Under the pieces are notes generated by a model. The model made no database searches and was not told the origin of the DNA. It saw nothing but the letters and a program-made list of their open reading frames with translations. Shown here piece after piece: positions 1 to 5,796 of a DNA stretch of 6,258 nt. The stretch lies in contig DAHVXO010000126.1 of the NCBI GenBank assembly GCA_027356675.1, positions 1 through 6,258 on the forward strand. Reading direction: 5' to 3'. Within the stretch, counting starts at the first letter, position 1, and the number at the start of each line of letters is the position of its first letter. The translations under genes and the position numbers were made by a program. The stretch is from Symbiobacteriaceae bacterium (GTDB lineage: Bacteria; Bacillota_E; Symbiobacteriia; Symbiobacteriales; Symbiobacteriaceae).

Positions 1-244
1 CGGGCAGGCCCAGCTCATCGCAAAGGTCCTTGAGCCATGGCTTGGTCGTCACGAAGGAATCCGGGCCATGTTCGATGACCATGCCGTTGATCACGTCGGT
101 CTGGGTCTTGCGACCCAGCCGGTCGTCCCGCTCCACCACGATGATCTCCGGCGACAGCCCCGCCGCACGGGCCCGCTTCCGCAGTTGATAGGCGGCGGTC
201 AGGCCGGTCATGCCCCCGCCTGCGATGAGGATACGCTGGCTCAT
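1..244 (-). CDS. hemY: Porphyrinogen oxidase HemY/CgoX, N-terminal part (runs off the window)
   Basis: FAD-dependent oxidase of haem synthesis. In Gram-positive bacteria the family (HemY/CgoX) oxidises coproporphyrinogen III to coproporphyrin III; in other organisms it acts on protoporphyrinogen IX. Only the first 81 codons are present; the gene continues beyond position 1. What is visible is a Rossmann dinucleotide-binding start: GGGMTGL at residues 9-15 (GxGxxG = G9, G11, G14), the acidic residue that holds the FAD ribose at E38 in VVERD, then a family-typical GPDSF at 60-64. The ATG at 242-244 overlaps the hemH stop (ATGA), so translation is probably coupled; GGTGAT lies 5 nt upstream as a ribosome site inside hemH. 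It is the third gene of the hemE-hemH-hemY operon. The operon context favours the CgoX activity over generic amine oxidases, which share the same fold. Confidence 0.88.
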   Translation of the reverse strand, partial: MSQRILIAGGGMTGLTAAYQLRKRARAAGLSPEIIVVERDDRLGRKTQTDVINGMVIEHGPDSFVTTKPWLKDLCDELGLP

Positions 245-1182
245 GTCGGATCACCCAAGGCATAGCGGCGAACCACGTTCGCCAAGGCCTCCACCAACAG
301 CGGGTGGTCGTTAAGCATGCCCATCCGCTCGAAGTGCACACCCAGCCCCGCCGCCACCTGCTTCATCTCGATGTCCAGGTCGTAGAGGACCTCCAAGTGG
401 TCGGCCACAAACCCCACCGAGCAGACCAGCACGGATTGCTCCCCCGCGGCGGCCAGTTCGGCGACCTTGTCACGGATATCCGGCCCGAGCCAGGGTTCCG
501 GCGTGCGACCGGCGCTTTGGTAGGCGAACTGCACGTTCTGCAAGCCCACCTCAGCCGCCACGGCGGCCCCTATCTCCCGCAAGTGCGTCGGGTATGGGTC
601 ATTCCAGGTCAGGATCTTCTCAGGCAGGCTGTGACAGGTGAAGACGACCGGTAGGGTCGCCCGGTCGACCCCAGGGAACTTGGCCAGCGCCTCGTTCACC
701 ATTTCCACCAACGCCTGAATGAATCCCGACTCCAAATGCCAGTTGAACACCTGTCGGATCGCAAATGGCTCTGGCAGTTCCGATAGGGCCTTCTCGACCT
801 GCTCAAAGTACGAACCCGAGCTCATGCGCGACCCCTGCGGCGCCATGACCAGTGCGACCGCCTCGCGAATCCCGTCAGCCGCCATCTGCTTGACAACGTC
901 GGAAATCCAGGGGTACCAGTGCTTGTTGGCCACATAGATGCGATACTCCACGTCGTCGCATCCGCAGTTGAGGAAACTACTGATGCCAGCGGCCTGGCGC
1001 TGCGTAATCTCGTTCAGATTGGACCGCCCGCCGATGGCCTCATAGCGCGCCGTCAATTCGGCCAGTTGGTCGGCCGAAGGCACCCGCCCCCGACGAATGT
1101 TGGTGTAGTAAGGGAGAATCTCCTCGGGTGTATTGGGCGTGCCATAAGCCATGATAAGCACACCGATGACCGGCTTAACCAA
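241..1182 (-). CDS. hemH: Ferrochelatase HemH (probably coproporphyrin ferrochelatase CpfC)
   Basis: Inserts Fe2+ into a porphyrin; in the Gram-positive pathway the substrate is coproporphyrin III. I take the TTG at 1180-1182 as the start. It has GGAGGAGGGG 7 nt upstream, gives an N-terminus (MVKPVIGVLIMAYGTP) that matches the family, and overlaps the hemE stop by 8 nt. A longer reading from 1248 would add 22 residues lying inside hemE. The product is 313 residues, the usual bacterial length. The catalytic histidine is H184 in FTCHSLP and the metal-site glutamate is E264 in GFVADHLE, matching the B. subtilis pair from memory (H183/E264). FAYQSAGRTPEPWLGP at 219-234 is a conserved stretch. The C-terminus ends soon after VVRRYALGDPT, with no [2Fe-2S] cysteine cluster. 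No signal peptide or membrane segment is seen, so it should be cytosolic. The stop overlaps the hemY ATG. Confidence 0.95.
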   Translation of the reverse strand: MVKPVIGVLIMAYGTPNTPEEILPYYTNIRRGRVPSADQLAELTARYEAIGGRSNLNEITQRQAAGISSFLNCGCDDVEYRIYVANKHWYPWISDVVKQMAADGIREAVALVMAPQGSRMSSGSYFEQVEKALSELPEPFAIRQVFNWHLESGFIQALVEMVNEALAKFPGVDRATLPVVFTCHSLPEKILTWNDPYPTHLREIGAAVAAEVGLQNVQFAYQSAGRTPEPWLGPDIRDKVAELAAAGEQSVLVCSVGFVADHLEVLYDLDIEMKQVAAGLGVHFERMGMLNDHPLLVEALANVVRRYALGDPT

Positions 1183-2230
1183 GTACAGACCCCTCCTCCG
1201 GACGATACTCATGCACGATCTGCGCCACCCGCTGCAGCGTGGCGACATCGGTCATTGGCAGCACGCCGTGACCCAGGTTGAAGATGTGCCCCGGCCGCCC
1301 ACCGACCCGCCGCAGGATCTCCTTGACCTTGGCCTCCAGCACCGCGGGCGGCGCGAAGAGCGCCACGGGGTCCAGGTTCCCCTGCACGCCATGATCGGGC
1401 CCGATTCGTTCCCAGGCCTGGTCGATCTGTTCCTTCCAGTCTACGCCTATCACATCACCACCGATGGCGGCCATGGAGGGCAGCAAATGCCCGGTGTGCA
1501 CGCCAAAGTGGATCAACGGTGCGCCGGCCGCCTTGACGGCAGCGACGATACGATACATATAGGGCTTTACGTACTGCTCATAGTCGGACAGGTTCAGGTT
1601 ACCCACCCAGCTATCGAACACCTGCACCGCCTGGCAGCCGGCCTGGATCTGTTCGACCAGGTATTGTGCCACCATGGTGCTCAACTTCTCCATCAACACG
1701 CCCCAGATCTGAGGCTCAGCATACATCAACGATTTGACGACCCGGAAGTCCTTTGTTGGCTTCCCTTCCACCAGGTAGCTTGCGAGGGTGAACGGTCCAC
1801 CGGCGAAACCAATCAGCGGCACGTCCAGCTCTCGCCCGAGAATGCGGATTGTCTCCAGCACGTGCGGCAGTGTCGCCGCCGTCTCCAAGGGGCGCAGCGC
1901 CGCCACGTCCTGCATGGACCGAATGGGATGCGCGATCACCGGACCAACATTCTCCCGGATTTCGAGCGAGACGCCCATCGCCTGAACCGGCACCATGATG
2001 TCCGAGAACAGGATGGCCGCGTCCGCATCGAGTTGCTTGACCGGCAGGATGGTGACCTCAGCGCAAACCTCCGGGTGCAGGCAAATCTCGAGCAGTGTGT
2101 ACTTTTGCCGGATCTGACGGTATTCCGGCTGATAGCGTCCCGCCTGACGCATGAACCAGACAGGCGCTGCGTCCACCGGCTGGCGGCGGCAGGCCCGCAG
2201 AAGGCGGTCGTTCTTGACCATGATTGGCAT
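1175..2230 (-). CDS. hemE: Uroporphyrinogen III decarboxylase HemE
   Basis: Removes four acetate carboxyl groups from uroporphyrinogen III to give coproporphyrinogen III; cytosolic and cofactor-free. The 351-residue product has the normal family length. Signature 1 is PVWFMRQAGRYQPEYR at 23-38, whose arginines (R28, R32) bind substrate carboxylates. The catalytic aspartate is D77 in ILFSDIMVP. Signature 2 is GFAGGPFTLASYLVEG at 141-156 with the substrate tyrosine Y152. The conserved histidine is H321 in FNLGHGVLP. The ATG at 2228-2230 is favoured because AAAGGAG (2237-2243) sits 6 nt upstream; an ATG three codons inside is possible but less well spaced. First gene of the hemE-hemH-hemY operon, with its stop overlapping the hemH start by 8 nt. 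The promoter is proposed at 2260-2288. Confidence 0.97.
   Translation of the reverse strand: MPIMVKNDRLLRACRRQPVDAAPVWFMRQAGRYQPEYRQIRQKYTLLEICLHPEVCAEVTILPVKQLDADAAILFSDIMVPVQAMGVSLEIRENVGPVIAHPIRSMQDVAALRPLETAATLPHVLETIRILGRELDVPLIGFAGGPFTLASYLVEGKPTKDFRVVKSLMYAEPQIWGVLMEKLSTMVAQYLVEQIQAGCQAVQVFDSWVGNLNLSDYEQYVKPYMYRIVAAVKAAGAPLIHFGVHTGHLLPSMAAIGGDVIGVDWKEQIDQAWERIGPDHGVQGNLDPVALFAPPAVLEAKVKEILRRVGGRPGHIFNLGHGVLPMTDVATLQRVAQIVHEYRPEEGSVLG
1190..1199 (-). promoter_or_regulatory. Ribosome binding site of hemH, deciding a TTG start
   Basis: Read on the minus strand the bases are GGAGGAGGGG, followed after 7 nt by TTG at 1182-1180. The site lies within the last codons of hemE. It is much stronger than anything in front of the upstream ATG candidates at 1248 and 1212, and so supports the short form of HemH. 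Confidence 0.8.
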
Positions 2231-2259
2231 TCACGGCTCCTTTCAGGGACTCCCAGCCT

Positions 2260-2288
2260 ATTAAAACATCTCACTGTGATGAGGTCCA
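2260..2288 (-). promoter_or_regulatory. Candidate sigma-70-type promoter of the hemEHY operon
   Basis: On the minus strand a -35-like TGGACC (2283-2288) is separated by exactly 17 nt from a -10-like TTTAAT (2260-2265). The -10 matches the consensus in 5 of 6 positions and the -35 in 4 of 6. Transcription would start near 2253, about 23 nt before the hemE start and just ahead of its ribosome site. The spacer holds the short dyad TCACTGTGA (2271-2279), a possible but weak protein-binding site. Confidence 0.6.
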
Positions 2289-2300
2289 GACCCGTTGCGC

Positions 2301-2314
2301 TACACGCTAGTGTA
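2301..2314. promoter_or_regulatory. Inverted repeat, possible operator between hemE and the SDR gene
   Basis: TACAC-GCTA-GTGTA has perfect 5-bp arms around a 4-bp centre. It lies 12 bp upstream of the proposed hemE -35 box and about 107 bp before the divergent dehydrogenase start. Position and symmetry suit a dimeric regulator, but arms this short can arise by chance and no second copy was noticed in the window. Confidence 0.3.
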
Positions 2315-2406
2315 ACCTCTTGGTGCCAGCCGCGCATATAGGGCATGAGCAGGAGGTATGGTTCTTATGTGGTAATTATGAAGAGTGCGGATTGGGATGG
2401 GTGCAC

Positions 2407-2412
2407 AGGAGG
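2407..2412 (+). promoter_or_regulatory. Ribosome binding site of the SDR gene, deciding its start
   Basis: AGGAGG lies 8 nt before the ATG at 2421. This is optimal spacing and argues against the in-frame GTG at 2385, which would add 12 residues unlike the family and has no comparable site. Confidence 0.85.
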
Positions 2413-2420
2413 AATCAGGC

Positions 2421-3254
2421 ATGCCGAAGGTGCTAGAAGGACGCGTAGCCATTATCACAGGGGCGAGCCGCGGCATCGGCAAGGCGCTCGCGCTCAGGTT
2501 GGCAGAGGAAGGGGCCGATATTGTCGTCGCGGCCAAGAGCGAGCACTCCCGCGAAAAGTTGCCGGGGAACATCTACGACACGGCCGATGAGGTGAGGGCG
2601 CGGGGTCGCCGGGCCCTCTCCGTGAAGGTGGATGTGCGTGAAGAAGCGGACGTCGCCAACATGGTCCAGCGCACCATGGAAGAGTTCGGCCGGATTGACA
2701 TCCTGATTAATAACGCTGGCGCACTCTGGTGGAAGCCGGTCCTCGAGACACCCGCCAAGCGCTTCGACCTGGTCTTTGGCGTGAACGTCCGGGGCGCGTT
2801 CCTGTGCAGCTACCATGTTTTGCCGCAGATGAAGATGCAGCGCTGGGGCCACATCATCAACATGGCGCCCGGCATCTCTACACATGCCAGCCCGGGGATG
2901 GTCGCCTACATGATCAGCAAGATGGGGATGGCGCGGCTGGCGATCGGCATCGCCGAGGAGCACCGGGAGGACAACATCGCCGCCAACGCCCTCTGGCCCG
3001 TCACGCCTATCGAAACCGCCGCCGTCATCAACAACCACCTCGGCGACCGCACGGTCTGGCGGACGCCGGAGATCATGTGCGACGCCACCATGGCCATCCT
3101 GCGCCAGGAACCGTCGCAGTGTACGGGGCGCCAACTCACCGACGAGGAAATTCTTCGGGAGGCAGGCATTACCGACTTCGACCGCTACTGGTGCGAAGGG
3201 AAACCCCCCGAGAACCCATTATACATTGATGGCCGCGACGGCACAGCCTGGTAA
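2421..3254 (+). CDS. HSDL2-like short-chain dehydrogenase/reductase
   Basis: NAD(P)-dependent oxidoreductase of the SDR superfamily, 277 residues, cytosolic. The cofactor site is TGASRGIG at 13-20, NNAG is at 97-100, and the YxxxK pair is Y163/K167 in AYMISKMG. Several stretches resemble hydroxysteroid dehydrogenase-like protein 2 (HSDL2): AAK at 37-39, the KLPGNIY region, NALWPVTPIETAA at 189-201, and DEEILREAGITDFDRY at 241-256. It corresponds to the dehydrogenase part only; the SCP2 lipid-binding domain found at the end of animal HSDL2 is absent. The usual catalytic serine after the N-I-S-S strand is not seen: the motif here reads NMAPGIS (147-153). As I recall the family, HSDL2 also has proline at this point, so the change may be lineage-typical. 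The natural substrate is unknown; fatty-acyl or steroid-like alcohols are only guesses from the name. It is a single-gene unit, divergent from hemE and closed by a terminator. Confidence 0.9.
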   Translation: MPKVLEGRVAIITGASRGIGKALALRLAEEGADIVVAAKSEHSREKLPGNIYDTADEVRARGRRALSVKVDVREEADVANMVQRTMEEFGRIDILINNAGALWWKPVLETPAKRFDLVFGVNVRGAFLCSYHVLPQMKMQRWGHIINMAPGISTHASPGMVAYMISKMGMARLAIGIAEEHREDNIAANALWPVTPIETAAVINNHLGDRTVWRTPEIMCDATMAILRQEPSQCTGRQLTDEEILREAGITDFDRYWCEGKPPENPLYIDGRDGTAW

Positions 3255-3259
3255 TCCAT

Positions 3260-3297
3260 GGCGCCCTTCCCACAACGAGCGGGGAGGGCGCCTTTGT
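3260..3297 (+). terminator. Intrinsic terminator of the SDR gene
   Basis: The arms 3260-3271 (GGCGCCCTTCCC) and 3281-3292 (GGGGAGGGCGCC) pair over 12 positions with one G-U wobble, around a 9-nt loop, followed by a T-rich run TTTGTCTGTCT. It starts 5 nt after the stop codon. In the opposite direction the stem is not followed by a T run, so it probably does not terminate the convergent SIR2-macro gene by this mechanism. Confidence 0.85.
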
Positions 3298-3305
3298 CTG
3301 TCTCA

Positions 3306-5069
3306 CTAGAAAGCCGAAGCGTACGTAACCTCCAGGGCATGCACCTGACGTCGCCAGGTGGCGATGTCCTCTTTTGGCGCCGGCTTGGTGGTCTGCTCCA
3401 GAGCCAGCAAATGGCACAAGTGCGTGTGCCACCGGGCGTGACAGTACCGCACGGCCTCGTCGGCGATATCGCCGCCCTGGGCAACCACCTCCCGCAGCCA
3501 GGTGGTGGCGGCCACCGCGGTGACCGGGCTGTCCACACCCCAGCCGTGCTGGGCCAGGACGGCCTCGCCCAGGGCTGCGACCTTCGGATCGAGCCGGCTG
3601 AGCGAGGAACGCAGCTCCCCCTCTTGCCGCCGGGCGATCGCGTCCATCTGGCGGCTCTTGAAAGCCTCCAGCGCCTCATCGGTGTACAGCACGAAGATGA
3701 CCTGCTTGAGCAGCGACCCCGCCTGCAAATGCTCCAATACGCCACCCACGATGGCTGAGGCCACATCGTCTGGTGGCAGACCGCCCTTCCCCCCGCCCAG
3801 TGCGGGAATCGCCAGGGTCCGCATGGACCGGGACTCGGCTTCCTGCATGATCCGCTGGGTGCAGGCACGTGCGTTCTGCGCGGTGGCAGACACGCGCCAG
3901 TCCGGCGTGATGGCGGCATGCAAGATGTACCGTACGCCACGGTCCGCCAGTAGCCCCGACCCGGTTGCGACCACTTCACCGGTCGTGAGCGGGACCAGCC
4001 GGCCAAACTGCGCCAAATCTCGCTCCAGGGCATCGCCGGCCGCTTGGGCGATGGCCTCGGAGACCCCGCCGTTATGGGAGAGCAGACAATCGTCCGAGCT
4101 GACGATGGCCTCGGCCCCCACCTCGCAGATATCGCCCTTGAGCACCGTGACTTCCGTGCGCTTTACGAAGTACGAGGCCACAATGCGCGGGTCACACCGC
4201 ACCATGGGGGCGCGATCCAGGATGCGCTTGCTGGCCGTCTCCCAGAACTCACGGTACCCTGGCGTGGACGTGATGATGACCCGCCGCTCAAACTTGTGCT
4301 CGAGATCGCGCAGCAGCGGGCTGGGAACCTCGCCCCCGTACATGACCCACAGAACCTCGGAGGTACGGCCCTGGGTGAGGCCCTCCTCCAGCGCTGTCAT
4401 GATGCTGGGGTCCGACCCGCTATGACCTAACACCAGGAGGTTGCGTTCGGCCACGCACTGGACCAGCCGCTGCTTCATGGCCATTTCCAGCGCTTTGGTC
4501 TCTTCCACCGTGTGCTTATGGTTAGTCAGCAGGTAATCACCGTGCACCTTATAGACGACCGGCGCGCCCCCCGCTGCCACCTTGCTCACCACTTCAGGAT
4601 CAGCGGCCACCGCCACATCCAGACCAGCGAACAGCATGGCACGCTCCAATAGCGGGTCGAAGTTGGTCGTGAAGGTGGAGCGGAAGAACCCCCGGCTCAC
4701 GAACCGGGCTACGGCCTCATGAAACGATGTAGGCTGCCGCCCCACGAAGAACTGCTCCAGGTACCGCTGCCGGCCTGCATTGTCGTCTGCGATCAGCTGC
4801 AGCGCATCGCTGTACCGGGTCGCCTCGTTTTGAAGCTTTCCCTCCTGGCGGAGCCAGCGTTCACGCTCCTCGGGGCCATTCGGCATTCGCTGGTTGGCTC
4901 GGAAGAACAAATGCTCAGCGATCTGGGTCACGACACTGTTAATACCTGGCAAGTCCTTCTTGGCCATCGGAATGCCAGCTTCCACTGACATGCCTGCGCC
5001 GACGAGCAGCGCAGCCGCGGGCCCGGGTCGCCCCAGGTGTTCGATGATTGTGCTCAGAGTCACCCGCAT
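3306..5069 (-). CDS. SIR2-macro domain fusion protein with unknown C-terminal region
   Basis: A 587-residue soluble protein with no signal peptide or membrane segment. Residues about 15-285 form a SIR2-like NAD-binding domain: LLVGAGMS at 21-28, FTTNFD at 133-138, YKVHGD at 173-178 and LGHSGSD at 214-220. N136 and H176 match in context the catalytic Asn and His of SIR2 NADases such as ThsA. No sirtuin zinc-finger cysteines are seen, so NAD hydrolysis is likelier than protein deacetylation. Residues about 305-470 form a macro domain: VLKGDI at 309-314, NGGVSEAIAQAAG at 333-345, and a GGGKGG loop (425-430) inside the AIPALGGGKGGLP stretch. This fold binds or hydrolyses ADP-ribose derivatives; its usual NAAN segment reads SSDD (324-327). 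Residues 471-587 look helical and are not recognised. I prefer the ATG at 5069 (GAGGTG 9 nt upstream) over the in-frame TTG at 5096. It follows an EVE gene by 85 nt. Domain calls are firm; the biological role, perhaps stress or antiphage NAD depletion, is inferred. Confidence 0.9.
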   Translation of the reverse strand: MRVTLSTIIEHLGRPGPAAALLVGAGMSVEAGIPMAKKDLPGINSVVTQIAEHLFFRANQRMPNGPEERERWLRQEGKLQNEATRYSDALQLIADDNAGRQRYLEQFFVGRQPTSFHEAVARFVSRGFFRSTFTTNFDPLLERAMLFAGLDVAVAADPEVVSKVAAGGAPVVYKVHGDYLLTNHKHTVEETKALEMAMKQRLVQCVAERNLLVLGHSGSDPSIMTALEEGLTQGRTSEVLWVMYGGEVPSPLLRDLEHKFERRVIITSTPGYREFWETASKRILDRAPMVRCDPRIVASYFVKRTEVTVLKGDICEVGAEAIVSSDDCLLSHNGGVSEAIAQAAGDALERDLAQFGRLVPLTTGEVVATGSGLLADRGVRYILHAAITPDWRVSATAQNARACTQRIMQEAESRSMRTLAIPALGGGKGGLPPDDVASAIVGGVLEHLQAGSLLKQVIFVLYTDEALEAFKSRQMDAIARRQEGELRSSLSRLDPKVAALGEAVLAQHGWGVDSPVTAVAATTWLREVVAQGGDIADEAVRYCHARWHTHLCHLLALEQTTKPAPKEDIATWRRQVHALEVTYASAF

Positions 5070-5078
5070 ACGCGTCAC

Positions 5079-5084
5079 CACCTC
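5079..5084 (-). promoter_or_regulatory. Ribosome binding site supporting the ATG start of the SIR2-macro gene
   Basis: Reads GAGGTG on the minus strand, 9 nt before the ATG at 5069. The in-frame TTG at 5096, which would add nine residues before the family-like N-terminus, has only GAGAGAG-type purines upstream. The choice is reasonable but not certain. Confidence 0.55.
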
Positions 5085-5154
5085 TGACCGGACCAAACAT
5101 CTCTCTCGCTAGTTCTTCAAGTGACGAAGGGCATCCACCTGCCATAGGGCCGGG

Positions 5155-5559
5155 TTACCCTCCCATCGTCAGGAGAAGCTCCCAGCGCTCGGCGCCCACG
5201 GGCATCACCGAGAGTCGCGCCTGACGCACCAAGTCCCAGCCCGCGAACCGCTCGTCCGCCTTGATCTGCGCCAGGGTCACCGGGCGGGCCAGCGGGCGCT
5301 CTGGCGTCACATCAACCACAACGAAGCGGGGGTCGTCCTCCGTCGGGTCCGGGTACGGTTCCGAAACAACCCGCGCAATCCCGACAATCGCCCGCACATC
5401 CCCCGTGTGATAGATGAACGCCCAGTCGCCCGGCTGCATTGACCGCATGTGTTTAAGAGCCCCCGGATTGCGCACTCCGTTCCACGGTTCGCGCCCCGCC
5501 CGCTCCAAATCAGCATAACTAAATACCTCTGGTTCTGTCTTCATGAGCCAGTACTCCAC
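5155..5559 (-). CDS. EVE-domain (thymocyte nuclear protein 1-like) protein
   Basis: A 134-residue protein consisting of one EVE domain (PUA-like fold, formerly DUF55). Family-typical stretches are YWLMKTEPEVFSYADL at 3-18, PWNGVRNPGA at 25-34, PGDWAFIYHTG at 43-53, GIARVVSEPYPDP at 60-72 and the ending LSVMPVGAERWELLLTMGG. I choose the GTG at 5557-5559: GGGGGG lies 7 nt upstream and the protein then starts M-E-Y-W-L-M-K, as members of the family usually do. An ATG at 5574 and a GTG at 5586 are in frame but would extend past the normal start. EVE domains are linked to recognition of modified bases in DNA or RNA; the ligand here is unknown. It is the first gene of a probable two-gene unit with the SIR2-macro gene, with its own promoter at 5595-5623. 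Confidence 0.93.
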   Translation of the reverse strand: MEYWLMKTEPEVFSYADLERAGREPWNGVRNPGALKHMRSMQPGDWAFIYHTGDVRAIVGIARVVSEPYPDPTEDDPRFVVVDVTPERPLARPVTLAQIKADERFAGWDLVRQARLSVMPVGAERWELLLTMGG

Positions 5560-5594
5560 GTTCGTTCCCCCCATAAATCGCCTCACGCATTTTC

Positions 5595-5623
5595 ACTGTA
5601 TACCACTGCCCGAATCTGGTCAA
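5595..5623 (-). promoter_or_regulatory. Candidate promoter of the EVE / SIR2-macro unit
   Basis: On the minus strand TTGACC (5618-5623, 5 of 6 matches to the -35 consensus) is followed after 17 nt by TACAGT (5595-5600, 4 of 6). An alternative -10, TATACA at 5597-5602, is preceded by TGG, as in extended -10 promoters, but leaves only a 15-nt spacer. Transcription would begin near 5588, about 29 nt before the GTG start. No other promoter of similar quality was seen in the 85-nt gap before the SIR2-macro gene, which favours co-transcription. Confidence 0.6.
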
Positions 5624-5660
5624 ACGACGGGCGACAAGGCCTGGAGGGTCGTGAAAGCCC

Positions 5661-5689
5661 TTGCAAAACGCATGGATGCCGTGTAAACT
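5661..5689 (+). promoter_or_regulatory. Candidate promoter of the RRM protein gene
   Basis: TTGCAA (5661-5666) and TAAACT (5684-5689) are separated by 17 nt; each matches the sigma-70 consensus at 4 of 6 positions. Transcription from here would leave an untranslated leader of about 100 nt. It is divergent from the EVE promoter, with the two -35 boxes about 37 bp apart. Confidence 0.5.
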
Positions 5690-5709
5690 AGATGGTGCAT
5701 CGCAATGGT

Positions 5710-5719
5710 TTGCCGGCAA
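5710..5719. repeat. Perfect 10-bp palindrome in the RRM gene leader
   Basis: TTGCCGGCAA is fully self-complementary. It lies about 20 nt downstream of the expected transcription start and 77 nt before the RRM start codon. It could be an operator below the promoter or part of an RNA fold; without other copies neither can be chosen, and chance is possible. Confidence 0.25.
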
Positions 5720-5796
5720 GTTCCCCGGGTTACAGGGTGATGTCTTCCGTGCAAGTGCCTGGCGAGCAAAAATGATGAGACAGGAGTACGAGAGAC

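Noticed and set aside
1151..2341. A 396-codon open frame on the plus strand opposite hemE
   Set aside because: It lies wholly antisense to hemE, whose motifs are unmistakable; the product is rich in His, Arg and Gln with no recognisable domain. It is a GC-rich shadow.
2345..2590. An 81-codon plus-strand frame overlapping the beginning of the SDR gene
   Set aside because: Most of it is an out-of-frame, Arg/His-rich reading of the SDR cofactor-binding region.
3255..3305. Bidirectional terminator between the SDR and SIR2-macro genes
   Set aside because: The stem is strong, but only the plus-strand side has a T-rich tail; on the minus side it is followed by ATGGATTACC.
3185..4033. A 282-codon minus-strand frame overlapping the macro half of the fusion
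   Set aside because: Same strand but a different frame from the real gene, composed largely of Arg, Ser, Pro and Trp; it also runs antisense into the end of the SDR gene.
3502..4425. A 307-codon plus-strand frame opposite the SIR2-macro gene
   Set aside because: Ser/Arg-rich product with no motifs; the antisense frame carries clear SIR2 and macro signatures.
4939..5145. A 68-codon minus-strand frame over the start of the SIR2-macro gene, whose first part (SSLEELAREMFGP) looks protein-like
   Set aside because: It soon becomes an Arg/His-rich out-of-frame reading of the SIR2 start, and has no good ribosome site. A frameshifted extension of the SIR2 protein was considered, but the SIR2 domain is complete without it.
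5519..5719. A 66-codon minus-strand frame across the EVE promoter
   Set aside because: It spans the probable promoter and runs out of frame into the EVE gene; no ribosome site or domain.
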